DNA of 24,686 bases from contig DYCH01000015.1 of the NCBI GenBank assembly GCA_019418235.1, positions 2,201 to 26,886 on the forward strand, read 5' to 3'. This document shows, piece by piece, positions 7,352 through 14,955 of the stretch (position 1 is the stretch's first letter; the number at the start of each line of letters is the position of its first letter). The DNA comes from Sutterella sp. (GTDB lineage: Bacteria > Pseudomonadota > Gammaproteobacteria > Burkholderiales > Burkholderiaceae_F). A program made the translations under genes and the position numbers. A model generated the notes under the pieces. The model was not told where the DNA came from and did not search any database. It worked only from the letters and a program-made list of their open reading frames with translations.

Positions 7352-8689
7352 ATGTTTGAACGAAAAATTTACCAAGAAATGCTTCGCTGGAAGGATGAAT
7401 ATGCTCCCCAATATTCCCTCTTTTTAAAAGGAGCCCGACGCGTTGGCAAAACCACGTTAGCCGAAAAACTCGGCAAGGAAGCTTATCGTTCCTACATTTT
7501 GATTCGTTTTGATCAGGTCGATCCAACCATCAAAGAATTATTTGTCAATAGTCTCAGAGACCTTGATACGCTCTTTACAACGTTAGAATTCATCTACAAC
7601 ACGAAACTCTACAAACGCCAATCGTTAATTATTCTTGATGAAATTCAACTCTTCCCGGCAGCACGTCAAGCCATTAAAACACTCTTAGAAGATGGGCGCT
7701 ATGACTATCTGGAAACGGGTTCTTTAGCCGGCATTACAAAAAAGAGTAAGGATATTCTCATCCCTTCGGAGGAGTACACCCTAGAAGTGCTTCCCATGGA
7801 TTACGAGGAATTTCTTTGGGCACAAGGCAACCAAATCACCATGCCTCTCATCCGACAACATTTCGAATCCAGAAAGGCTATGGGAGCCTTACATCAAGGG
7901 TTGATGAAGTCGTTTCGAGAGTACATGCTTGTCGGTGGGATGCCACAAGCTGTAAAAGCCTTTGTTAAGGACAAAGACTTTGGCAAAGTCGATTTTGCCA
8001 AACAACAGATTATCAATCTGTACAAAAATGACATGGAAGAACAAAATGAAGAAAATTCCAACTATGTCAGTAATTTTTTCGACAGAATTCCGTCCGAATT
8101 ATCTAAGCATGACAAGCGCTACGTCCTTTCTCACATAGAACCGAACGCTCGCATTCGAAATTACAAAGGACCGATCAAATGGTTGGATGAAGCCATGATT
8201 ATCAACATCGCCAATAAAGTTGATGATCCTAGCGCTGCCTTTAATCTCAGCATTTCAGATCCTTCCTTCAAATGCTATCTCATGGACACCGGACTATTAA
8301 TTTCTTTAGCCTTCCGTGATCGCCCTTACCTTGAAAATGATCTGTACAAGGCAGTTTTACTCGATAAGCTTCAAATCAATGAAGGAATGCTTATTGAGAA
8401 TATGGTTGCGCAATGCTTAAAAGCAAACGGCCATAACGCTTATTTCTACGCCGAGCGCGACCCAGTAACTCGAAAACCGAAGCTTGAAATTGACTTCTTA
8501 ATTCGTAAAGATAAAAAAGTCGTTCCCATTGAGGTGAAATCCTCCAGTTCGGCCAGTATTAAATCTTTGCAAACCCTCAAAGAAAAATATGGGAAGCGAA
8601 TCGGAGATCCTATCGTCTTGCATCACGGGGAAATCAAACACCAAAATAACATTTGGTATTTGCCTTACTACATGGCAAGCGTACTCTAG
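7352..8689 (+). CDS. AAA_14 / DUF4143 ATP-binding protein with nuclease-like C-terminus
   Basis: This is a 445-aa member of the AAA_14-DUF4143 family of P-loop ATPases; the cellular role of the family is poorly defined. Visible parts: Walker A GARRVGKT at residues 27-34, Walker B LIILDEIQ at 92-99, and a GSLAGI motif at 123-128 after which the DUF4143 segment starts (EVLPMDYEEFLWA, then VGGMPQAV). The C-terminal region carries a PD-(D/E)XK-type pattern: D381 in EIDFLI, then E394 and K396 in PIEVKSS, which suggests a restriction-endonuclease-like fold. I chose the ATG at 7352 because homologues start just before a KIYxxxLRWK motif. An upstream ATG at 7304 would translate across the repeat array. 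The gene is visibly more A+T-rich than the housekeeping genes, which suggests transfer. Its stop shares the tetranucleotide CTAG with the convergent ygjP-like gene. Confidence 0.9.
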   Translation: MFERKIYQEMLRWKDEYAPQYSLFLKGARRVGKTTLAEKLGKEAYRSYILIRFDQVDPTIKELFVNSLRDLDTLFTTLEFIYNTKLYKRQSLIILDEIQLFPAARQAIKTLLEDGRYDYLETGSLAGITKKSKDILIPSEEYTLEVLPMDYEEFLWAQGNQITMPLIRQHFESRKAMGALHQGLMKSFREYMLVGGMPQAVKAFVKDKDFGKVDFAKQQIINLYKNDMEEQNEENSNYVSNFFDRIPSELSKHDKRYVLSHIEPNARIRNYKGPIKWLDEAMIINIANKVDDPSAAFNLSISDPSFKCYLMDTGLLISLAFRDRPYLENDLYKAVLLDKLQINEGMLIENMVAQCLKANGHNAYFYAERDPVTRKPKLEIDFLIRKDKKVVPIEVKSSSSASIKSLQTLKEKYGKRIGDPIVLHHGEIKHQNNIWYLPYYMASVL

Positions 8690-9543
8690 CCTTCAAATGG
8701 AAGCGTGGGGATATAAACACTCTTGAGCTCTCTTTTCGCATTCTCGTAATTGGGCTCAATTTGCCCCACTCTTTCCCAAAAACGAGCACTGTGATTCATC
8801 TCTGATAAGTGCGCCAATTCATGGGCAATAACATAGTCGATGACCACAGGTTTCAGATGAATTAATCGCCAATTTAAACGAATGCGACGATCGCTTGAGC
8901 ACGATCCCCAACGCCCTCTTGCGCTCGAGAGTCCCCAACGGCGATAACTCACCCCGACTCGAGCAGCCAAAACCTTAATGCGTTCATCCATGTAAGTAAG
9001 CGCAGCTTTTTTAAACCACACTTCTACCCAATCACGCACTCGCTTTTCATCGGCATCGTGAGGCAAATTCACATGAAGAATAAAACCCTCTGCCGTTGTC
9101 TCTAAAGGCAGGATTGATGCAGAGCCTAACTTGATTTGAAGATTGGCCCCCAAATAGGGTAAAACCGCCCCATCAACAAAACGGATTTTGTCGCTTCCTG
9201 TTTTTTGACTCCATTGGGAAAACTGCGTGAGTTTCTTCTGAATCCAATCTTCTTTTTCTTGGATCATTTTTTCGATTTCAGCCACCGACACCCAGCGAGG
9301 CGCGCGAATGGTTAAACCGCTTTCATCGACGATAAAACCCACGGTTTTTCGCTTACTGCGCTCCAGACGATACGAAAACGCAGGCGTTAAAGTAAAACCC
9401 TCCCCATGAGAGGGAATCTCATGGGAAGGCGTCTTATCTTTTTCCTCAGTTTTTTGAGGCTTTGGTTTGGGTTCGTCCTCAAAAAAATCAAATGCGAGTT
9501 GTCGCATGGAGGACAAAATGTCTTTAACTGTCTTTTTTACCAT
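8686..9543 (-). CDS. YgjP/DUF45-type M48-like zinc metallohydrolase
   Basis: Proteins of the YgjP/DUF45 (WLM-related) family are predicted zinc-dependent peptidases of uncertain substrate. The zinc site is visible as HELAH (residues 241-245) with a third ligand candidate, H251, in MNHSARFW. The preceding family motifs RWGSCSS (211-217) and IRLNWRLIHL are intact. Residues 14-50 (after MRQLAFDFF) are charged and low in complexity, which is typical of betaproteobacterial members. The ATG at 9543 overlaps the upstream plsC stop by 20 bp. An internal ATG at 9507 (MRQLAFDFF) would leave a short gap instead, and neither has a clear ribosome-binding site. The gene lies directly after plsC, its usual neighbour in Burkholderiales, and converges on the ATPase with no intergenic space. 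Confidence 0.88.
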   Translation of the reverse strand: MVKKTVKDILSSMRQLAFDFFEDEPKPKPQKTEEKDKTPSHEIPSHGEGFTLTPAFSYRLERSKRKTVGFIVDESGLTIRAPRWVSVAEIEKMIQEKEDWIQKKLTQFSQWSQKTGSDKIRFVDGAVLPYLGANLQIKLGSASILPLETTAEGFILHVNLPHDADEKRVRDWVEVWFKKAALTYMDERIKVLAARVGVSYRRWGLSSARGRWGSCSSDRRIRLNWRLIHLKPVVIDYVIAHELAHLSEMNHSARFWERVGQIEPNYENAKRELKSVYIPTLPFEG

Positions 9544-10264
9544 ACAGAGTAGGAGAAATATTTTTCATTTCCGACTCGATCCAAGTGACCAAATCGTTTT
9601 GAATTTCTTCGTGAGTGCGACCTTCAGAGAGGATAGCAGGCCCCACCGACACGGTAATTAAACCGGGCTTTTTAGCAATGCTGTTTCTCGGCCAACATTC
9701 CCCAGAATTTAAAGCCACGGGGACAATCTTCGCGCCCGTTAACGCAGCAAAACGAGCGCCACCCGTTTTGTAGGTGGTTTTGGCGCCTGGAGCCGTACGC
9801 GTGCCTTCCGGGAACATCAAAATCCACCAACCGTTTTTCAAAAAGCGGCGCCCTTGGCGCACAAATTGCGAATAGGCATTCGCTCCCTTTTTGCGGTCAA
9901 TGGCCATCATTTTCATGGTGGCTAAAGCTTGACCAAAAACAGGCACGTAGTGAAGTTCTTTTTTGTAGACGAAACTGACTTGATGCGGCACATAGCTCAT
10001 CAGCCAGAAGATTTCCCAAGCCGATTGATGTTTACTTAAAACGAGAACAGGTTCATCGGCAGCCGGGAAATTCTCCATCCCTTTGACTTCATAACGCATA
10101 CCGCAAATGATGCGTCCGCACTCCAGCATCAATCGTGCCCAAGAGCGCCCCACGGCGTAACGCCAAGTCAAAGGGGCCGGGTACAAAAGAATGGACAACA
10201 ATGCCAACGGCACTAACGTGATGGATAAAACAATATAAAAAAGCCAACCGCGAATCGTGTTCAT
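9524..10264 (-). CDS. plsC: 1-acyl-sn-glycerol-3-phosphate acyltransferase (PlsC family)
   Basis: PlsC acylates lysophosphatidic acid to phosphatidic acid at the inner membrane, the second step of phospholipid synthesis. The 246-aa product has an N-terminal membrane segment (LFYIVLSITLVPLALLSILL). The catalytic block is SKHQSAWE, where H79 is followed by E84 in place of the usual D of the HX4D motif; this substitution is, to my knowledge, common in betaproteobacterial members. The substrate-binding FPEGTR is at 151-156. The frame is open to an ATG at 10324, but that segment crosses a likely terminator hairpin (10291-10316), so I place the start at the ATG at 10264, which fits the family length. 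It is downstream of glyS and overlaps the ygjP-type gene. LPS or lyso-ornithine acyltransferases share the fold, so exact substrate is less certain than family. Confidence 0.88.
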   Translation of the reverse strand: MNTIRGWLFYIVLSITLVPLALLSILLYPAPLTWRYAVGRSWARLMLECGRIICGMRYEVKGMENFPAADEPVLVLSKHQSAWEIFWLMSYVPHQVSFVYKKELHYVPVFGQALATMKMMAIDRKKGANAYSQFVRQGRRFLKNGWWILMFPEGTRTAPGAKTTYKTGGARFAALTGAKIVPVALNSGECWPRNSIAKKPGLITVSVGPAILSEGRTHEEIQNDLVTWIESEMKNISPTLYGKKDS

Positions 10265-10285
10265 AGCCAAAAGTCCAACAACATT

Positions 10286-10316
10286 AAAAAGGCCCTCAGG
10301 TCTGAAACCGAGAGCC
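10286..10316 (-). terminator. Intrinsic terminator after glyS
   Basis: On the - strand GGCTCTC-GGT (10316-10307) pairs with ACC-(T)-GAGGGCC (10301-10291), with a 5-nt loop, one bulged T and one G-U pair, followed by TTTTT (10290-10286). It lies about 25 bp past the glyS stop and separates the glyQ-glyS transcript from plsC. It also argues against the longer plsC start. Confidence 0.75.
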
Positions 10317-10340
10317 TTTCTCACCGATTAAGAAACCTTA

Positions 10341-12446
10341 TCAGTTAGCCAAACGCGAGAGTTCAGCCACCAAGTTCATTGTACGGTGTAAACGGGCCAA
10401 AAGGGCTAAGCGATTTTGGCGAATTGCTTCGTTTTCCACGTTCACCATCACGTCTTCAAAGAACTTGTCAACAGGAGCCTTCATCGGAGCCAAGAGCTTC
10501 AACACATCGGTGTAAGCGCCTTCACCGTACAAGTTTTGAACTTGCGGTTCAACGGCAACCAAAGCGTCAAACAAGGTCTTTTCAGCGTCTTCTTCAAAAA
10601 GGGCTGCGTCGACTTCCTTAATGGCTTCCGTGCTCTTTTTAAGGATGTTACCGATACGCTTATTGGCAGCAGCCAACGCTTGGGCTTCTTCCATTTGAGA
10701 GAAGGCACGAACGGCTTCCAAGCGAGCGGGCACTTCCAAGGGCGTTGCCGGGTGAGCCGCCAACACAGCGTCCACTTCTTGAGCGCTATAGCCCTTATCC
10801 TTAAAGATCACACGCAAGCGATCTTCAAAGAAAGCCAACAATTCAGCACGGGCGTCCTTGACACCGGCCACCGTTTGCATAGCTTCGTAGCCGATATCGA
10901 CCAATTGCGTCAAAGAAACGTTCAATTCCTTTTCGATCAACATGCGCAAAACACCCAAAGCGTGACGACGCAAAGCAAACGGATCCTTGTCACCGGTGGG
11001 CATTTGACCAATACCGAAAAGACCGGAGAGCGTTTCAAGCTTGTCGGCCAAAGCCACGGCCAAGCTCACGTTCGTCGAAGGCAATTCGTCACCGGCAAAA
11101 CGCGGTTGATAGTGTTCACGGATGGCCTTAGCGACATCAGCCGTTTCACCGTCGTTATTGGCGTAGTATTCGCCCATGATGCCTTGCAATTCGGGGAATT
11201 CACCCACCATCAAGGTTAAGAGGTCAACCTTAGCCAATTGAGCAGCACGAACGGCTTGCACTTCATCGGCACCGATCAATTGAGCCACACGAGCAGCAAT
11301 CATCTTCACGCGTTCAACACGTTCGGCTTGCGTACCCAACTTATTGTGGTAAACCACGTTCTTTAATTCCGGAATGCGGCTCTCCAACGTCGTCTTCTTG
11401 TCTTGGTCGTAGAAGAACTTAGCGTCAGCCAAACGGGCACGCACCACGCGGGCGTTACCGGAGCGAATGGCTTCGCCACCGTCCTTGGCTTCCAAGTGAG
11501 AAACCAAGAGGAAGCGATTCATCAAGTGACCTTGAGCGTCCTTCACAGCGAAGTAGCGTTGATTTTCTTGCATCGTCAAAATCAAGCATTCTTGCGGAAC
11601 CACCAAGAATTCTTCTTCAAAGCTTGATTCATAAACCACCGGCCATTCCGTCAAAGCGCTCACTTCTTCAACGAGGGCTTCGGGCATGATGGCTTCGCCA
11701 CCCATGGCACGGGCCATGGCTTGAGCAGATTCCACAATCTTGGCGCGACGAGCGGCAAAGGCAGGCATCACCTTACCTTCGGTTTGCAATTGTTCTTCGT
11801 AGCTGTCGGCTGACTTAATGGAAATTAAGCCTTCGGTGTGAAAGCGATGGCCCGTCGTCATACGATCGGCCTTCAAACCCACAAAGCTCACCGGCACCAC
11901 GTCTTCACCATACAAAGCGATCAAGTGCTTAACGGGGCGCACAAAAGCCACCGTCGTTTCACCATCGTTTAATTGATAGTGCATGACCTTCGGGATGGGC
12001 AAGTTATTTGCTGCCGTTTCAATGGCCGTTTGAAGACCTGCGGCCAACTCAATACCGGCACGCACACCTTCATAAACCAATTGTTCGTTCTTACCGTCAG
12101 AGACGCGTTGAAGTTCGCTCACGTCAGCCGTGATGCCCAACGCCTTCATCTTCTTTTCCAAAGCGGGCGTGGCCTTGCCTTCAGCATCTAAACCAATGCG
12201 CACGGGCACAAGCTTTTGCTTAAAGGCTTGGTCGGGGGACTTTGCCAACACATTCGTGATCACGGCAGCCAAACGGCGCGGAGAACCGTACACGGTCGTC
12301 ACAGAGCCATCTGCTAAGAAATTTTGGCTTGCCAAACTCTTTTCCAAATTTTTCGCAAACGCTTCCGACAAGTTGTGCAATGCCTTCGGCGGCAACTCTT
12401 CGGTTTGCAATTCCACTAACAAACTAGTCATTTTCTTATGCCCCAT
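10341..12446 (-). CDS. glyS: Glycine--tRNA ligase beta subunit
   Basis: GlyS is the large subunit of the bacterial alpha2beta2 glycyl-tRNA synthetase and carries tRNA recognition and anticodon-binding parts. The 701-aa product has normal length. It starts with the family N-terminus LLVELQTEELPPKAL and contains YGSPRRLA, a central segment with MVGEFPELQGIMGEYYA (HD-like region), and DKDPFALRRHALGVLRMLIE. A DALR-type anticodon-binding domain follows, with FFEDVMVNVENEAIRQNRLALL near the C-terminus. Two starts are possible: the ATG at 12446, two bases after the glyQ stop, and the ATG at 12431 (MTSLLVEL). I kept the first. The spacing from glyQ implies co-translation in 1:1 ratio. A terminator follows. 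Confidence 0.97.
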   Translation of the reverse strand: MGHKKMTSLLVELQTEELPPKALHNLSEAFAKNLEKSLASQNFLADGSVTTVYGSPRRLAAVITNVLAKSPDQAFKQKLVPVRIGLDAEGKATPALEKKMKALGITADVSELQRVSDGKNEQLVYEGVRAGIELAAGLQTAIETAANNLPIPKVMHYQLNDGETTVAFVRPVKHLIALYGEDVVPVSFVGLKADRMTTGHRFHTEGLISIKSADSYEEQLQTEGKVMPAFAARRAKIVESAQAMARAMGGEAIMPEALVEEVSALTEWPVVYESSFEEEFLVVPQECLILTMQENQRYFAVKDAQGHLMNRFLLVSHLEAKDGGEAIRSGNARVVRARLADAKFFYDQDKKTTLESRIPELKNVVYHNKLGTQAERVERVKMIAARVAQLIGADEVQAVRAAQLAKVDLLTLMVGEFPELQGIMGEYYANNDGETADVAKAIREHYQPRFAGDELPSTNVSLAVALADKLETLSGLFGIGQMPTGDKDPFALRRHALGVLRMLIEKELNVSLTQLVDIGYEAMQTVAGVKDARAELLAFFEDRLRVIFKDKGYSAQEVDAVLAAHPATPLEVPARLEAVRAFSQMEEAQALAAANKRIGNILKKSTEAIKEVDAALFEEDAEKTLFDALVAVEPQVQNLYGEGAYTDVLKLLAPMKAPVDKFFEDVMVNVENEAIRQNRLALLARLHRTMNLVAELSRLAN

Positions 12447-12448
12447 TC

Positions 12449-13354
12449 TTATTGATTCTTTTTGAGCATCGGGAAGCCCAAACGTTCACGAGAGTCATAG
12501 TAGCTTTGAGCCACTGCGCGACTGATATTGCGGATACGAGCAATGTAAGCGGCACGTTCCGTCACACTGATGGCGCCACGAGCGTCCAAGAGGTTGAAGG
12601 TGTGACCGGCTTTCAAAACCATTTCGTAAGCGGGCAACGCCAAGTTCAAATCCATCATACGTTGAGCTTCGCTCTCGAAATAATTAAATTGGCTCAAAAG
12701 CTTCACGGGGTCGCTCGCTTCAAAGTTGTAGTGACTTTGTTCCACTTCGTTTTGGTGGAAAACGTCGCCGTAGGTCAAAACGTGTTCCTTACCTTCGGCA
12801 TCGTGCCACTTCGTGTAAACCAAATCGTAGACGTTGTCGCAGTTTTGCAAATACATCGTCAAGCGTTCGAGACCGTACGTGATTTCACCGGTAATGGGCT
12901 TACATTCAAGACCGCCCACTTGTTGGAAGTACGTAAATTGCGTCACTTCCATACCGTTCATCCAAACTTCCCAGCCCAAGCCCCAGGCACCCAACGTGGG
13001 GTTTTCCCAGTTGTCTTCAACGAAACGGATGTCGTTGACTTCCGTGTCAATACCCAAAGCACGGAGACTGCCCAAATACAAATCCACGATGTTCGTGGGA
13101 GCGGGCTTCAAAACCACTTGGTATTGATGGTGTTGGTGCAAACGGTTGGGGTTTTCGCCGTAACGAGCGTCCTTCGGACGACGAGACGGTTGCACATAGG
13201 CAGCACGCCAAGGTTCAGGGCCTAACGCGCGTAAAAAGGTCGCCGTGTGAGACGTACCTGCACCCACTTCCATATCAATCGGTTGCAATAAGGCGCAACC
13301 TTGTTGGTTCCAATACTGCTGTAAGCGCAGAATCACTTCTTGAAACGTAATCAT
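12449..13354 (-). CDS. glyQ: Glycine--tRNA ligase alpha subunit
   Basis: GlyQ is the catalytic small subunit of tetrameric glycyl-tRNA synthetase (class II). The 301-aa product is full length, with the family N-terminus MITFQEVILRLQQYW. The class II motif region is GAGTSHTATFLRALGPEPW (residues 31-49), followed by YVQPSRRPKDARYGENPNR and the KPITGEITYGLERL segment. The C-terminus has LLDARGAISVTERAAYI. The ATG at 13354 is preceded by AAAGG about 9 nt upstream, a fair ribosome-binding site. It is paired with glyS 2 bp downstream. Upstream lies a 62-bp gap with palindromic sequences, the likely site of its own promoter after lnt. Confidence 0.98.
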   Translation of the reverse strand: MITFQEVILRLQQYWNQQGCALLQPIDMEVGAGTSHTATFLRALGPEPWRAAYVQPSRRPKDARYGENPNRLHQHHQYQVVLKPAPTNIVDLYLGSLRALGIDTEVNDIRFVEDNWENPTLGAWGLGWEVWMNGMEVTQFTYFQQVGGLECKPITGEITYGLERLTMYLQNCDNVYDLVYTKWHDAEGKEHVLTYGDVFHQNEVEQSHYNFEASDPVKLLSQFNYFESEAQRMMDLNLALPAYEMVLKAGHTFNLLDARGAISVTERAAYIARIRNISRAVAQSYYDSRERLGFPMLKKNQ

Positions 13355-13372
13355 CGACTAAGACCTTTGTTA

Positions 13373-13402
13373 AAAAATCGATTTTTCACTGATTTATCAG
13401 TG
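13373..13402. repeat. Adjacent palindromes in the lnt-glyQ gap
   Basis: CACTGA-TTTA-TCAGTG (13387-13402, a perfect 6-bp stem with a 4-nt loop) sits next to AAAAATCGATTTTT (13373-13386, fully self-complementary). Read on the - strand the first hairpin is followed by the A/T palindrome and a run of T. It could be a weak lnt terminator or an operator in front of glyQ; the sequence does not decide. Confidence 0.4.
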
Positions 13403-13416
13403 TTAAATGTGTAATT

Positions 13417-14955
13417 TTATGCCTTTTGCATACGGTTTAAAACTCGAGGCGCTAAAAAACCTACGGCAAACATCATAAATGCGCAAATTAAAGCCACCCA
13501 ATTGCCAAAACGCACGTAAGGTGTCGCTGCGCCCGTCACCGTTTGAACTTTCACATCCAAAAAGGACTCAATGTCCGTTTCCAATCGAGCGACCACCTTG
13601 CCCTTTTCATCGATCAAACCCGTGACACCGGAATTGGTCACGCTCAGGACAGGGCGAGCCATTTCCATCGCACGCATACGAGAAACTTGGAAGTGTTGCT
13701 CAGCGGCCTTACTCGGGCCAAACCACTTCAAATTCGAAAGGTTAATCAACCATTGGGGATCTTGACCGTTATCCCACGCACGAATCCACTCTTCACCAAA
13801 AAGGTTTTCGTAGCAGATGTTAACGCTTGCGGGGTGACCAGCAATCGTCATCAAGGGTTGCGTATCTGACCCCTTTTCTTGATCACTCATCGGAATGCGC
13901 ATGGCATCGACAAACCATTTGAAACCAAAGGGGACAAATTCACCAAAGGGCACCAAGTGGCGCTTTTCGTAGTGTTGCAACGTGCCTTCAGGATTAAGCG
14001 CAACGGCAGCATTTCGCACGTCGCCAGCCGTGGGTTCCCAGAAAGCGTTAAAGATCACCGTTTTTTTCTCGTTTTGGGTCCATGCTTGCAAACGTGCGAC
14101 CTCTTGAAGGGGGAAGCGTTGGACAGAGGTCGGATAAACGGACTCTGGCAACATCAAAACATCGATCGGCGTTTTTTCAACACTCACCTGATCCATGTAG
14201 TAATAGACTTCGTCAAAGCGTTCGCTTAACGACTGTTGCAAAAGACGCGGCTCTAAATTGGGTTGCACCAAGCGCACAGACACTTCCCCTGTGGGATTAG
14301 TCCAAGGCACGGACTGACCCGTCAAACCCAACATAAAAACACAGACACCAATGATGCCCATGCTCAAGCGATTGACCCACTGACCGCGAGCGGCCCAAAT
14401 GGCACCGATCAAACCGCAAATCCAAGCCGTGCCCAAAAGCACGCCAAAGCTTCCCATCAAAGGCGCAATGCCCGCTAACGGTGAGTCCACCATCGCATAA
14501 GCAGGATTTAACCAAGGAAAACCCGTCAAAAGCCAACCGCGCAACCATTCCGTGATCGTAAAGGCGGCAGGGATGGTCGCTGCCATACGCATGATGGGGT
14601 CTTTCGTGACAGCGTTGGCTAAAACAAAGGCGGCAATGGGGAAAATCGACAAGGCCAATGAGAAGAGGCTTGTCGTCACATACGTCCATTCAAGCGGCAT
14701 GTAGCCGTAGTGGTACATGCTGTAGTAGACCCAATTAATGCCACTCACAAACCAACCGAAACCAAAGGCGACAGACCAAAGAGCGGTTTGCTTTAACGAT
14801 TGCGTGTGCGCCACAAGGTAGAAAATGACCGTTAAGGCGGCCATGGCGTAGAGCGGCTGATTGGCTGGCGCAAAGGCGCTTGATAAACACACACCGCTCG
14901 CAAAGGCTAAAACAATGCGGTAGAGATAAAACTTTTGTTCGGGTTTTAAAATCAC
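13417..14955 (-). CDS. lnt: Apolipoprotein N-acyltransferase Lnt
   Basis: Lnt adds the third acyl chain to the N-terminal cysteine of lipoproteins in the inner membrane. The 512-aa product has the expected two-part build: several hydrophobic helices in residues 10-210, then a periplasmic carbon-nitrogen hydrolase domain (about 225-470), and a final helix before the C-terminus. The catalytic triad is visible as E271 (LMLPES), K331 (HYEKRHLVPFGE) and C381 (VNICYENLFG), matching E. coli E267, K335 and C387. The start codon is GTG (14953-14955), overlapping the corC stop by 4 bp (GTGA), so translation is coupled to corC, its usual partner in proteobacteria. An AGG lies shortly upstream. Confidence 0.97.
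   Translation of the reverse strand: MILKPEQKFYLYRIVLAFASGVCLSSAFAPANQPLYAMAALTVIFYLVAHTQSLKQTALWSVAFGFGWFVSGINWVYYSMYHYGYMPLEWTYVTTSLFSLALSIFPIAAFVLANAVTKDPIMRMAATIPAAFTITEWLRGWLLTGFPWLNPAYAMVDSPLAGIAPLMGSFGVLLGTAWICGLIGAIWAARGQWVNRLSMGIIGVCVFMLGLTGQSVPWTNPTGEVSVRLVQPNLEPRLLQQSLSERFDEVYYYMDQVSVEKTPIDVLMLPESVYPTSVQRFPLQEVARLQAWTQNEKKTVIFNAFWEPTAGDVRNAAVALNPEGTLQHYEKRHLVPFGEFVPFGFKWFVDAMRIPMSDQEKGSDTQPLMTIAGHPASVNICYENLFGEEWIRAWDNGQDPQWLINLSNLKWFGPSKAAEQHFQVSRMRAMEMARPVLSVTNSGVTGLIDEKGKVVARLETDIESFLDVKVQTVTGAATPYVRFGNWVALICAFMMFAVGFLAPRVLNRMQKA

Noticed and set aside
5290..8689. Toxin-antitoxin or restriction-modification locus
   Set aside because: No small paired gene, methyltransferase or antitoxin-like DNA-binding protein was found beside the ATPase or the MATE gene.
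10265..10324. Longer N-terminus for PlsC
   Set aside because: It crosses a convincing intrinsic terminator after glyS and adds 20 unconserved residues.
10416..11219. Long + strand open frame (267 codons) opposite glyS
   Set aside because: It is the antisense shadow of glyS, has no family features, and glyS is unambiguous on the other strand. The same holds for the 257-codon frame opposite glyQ.
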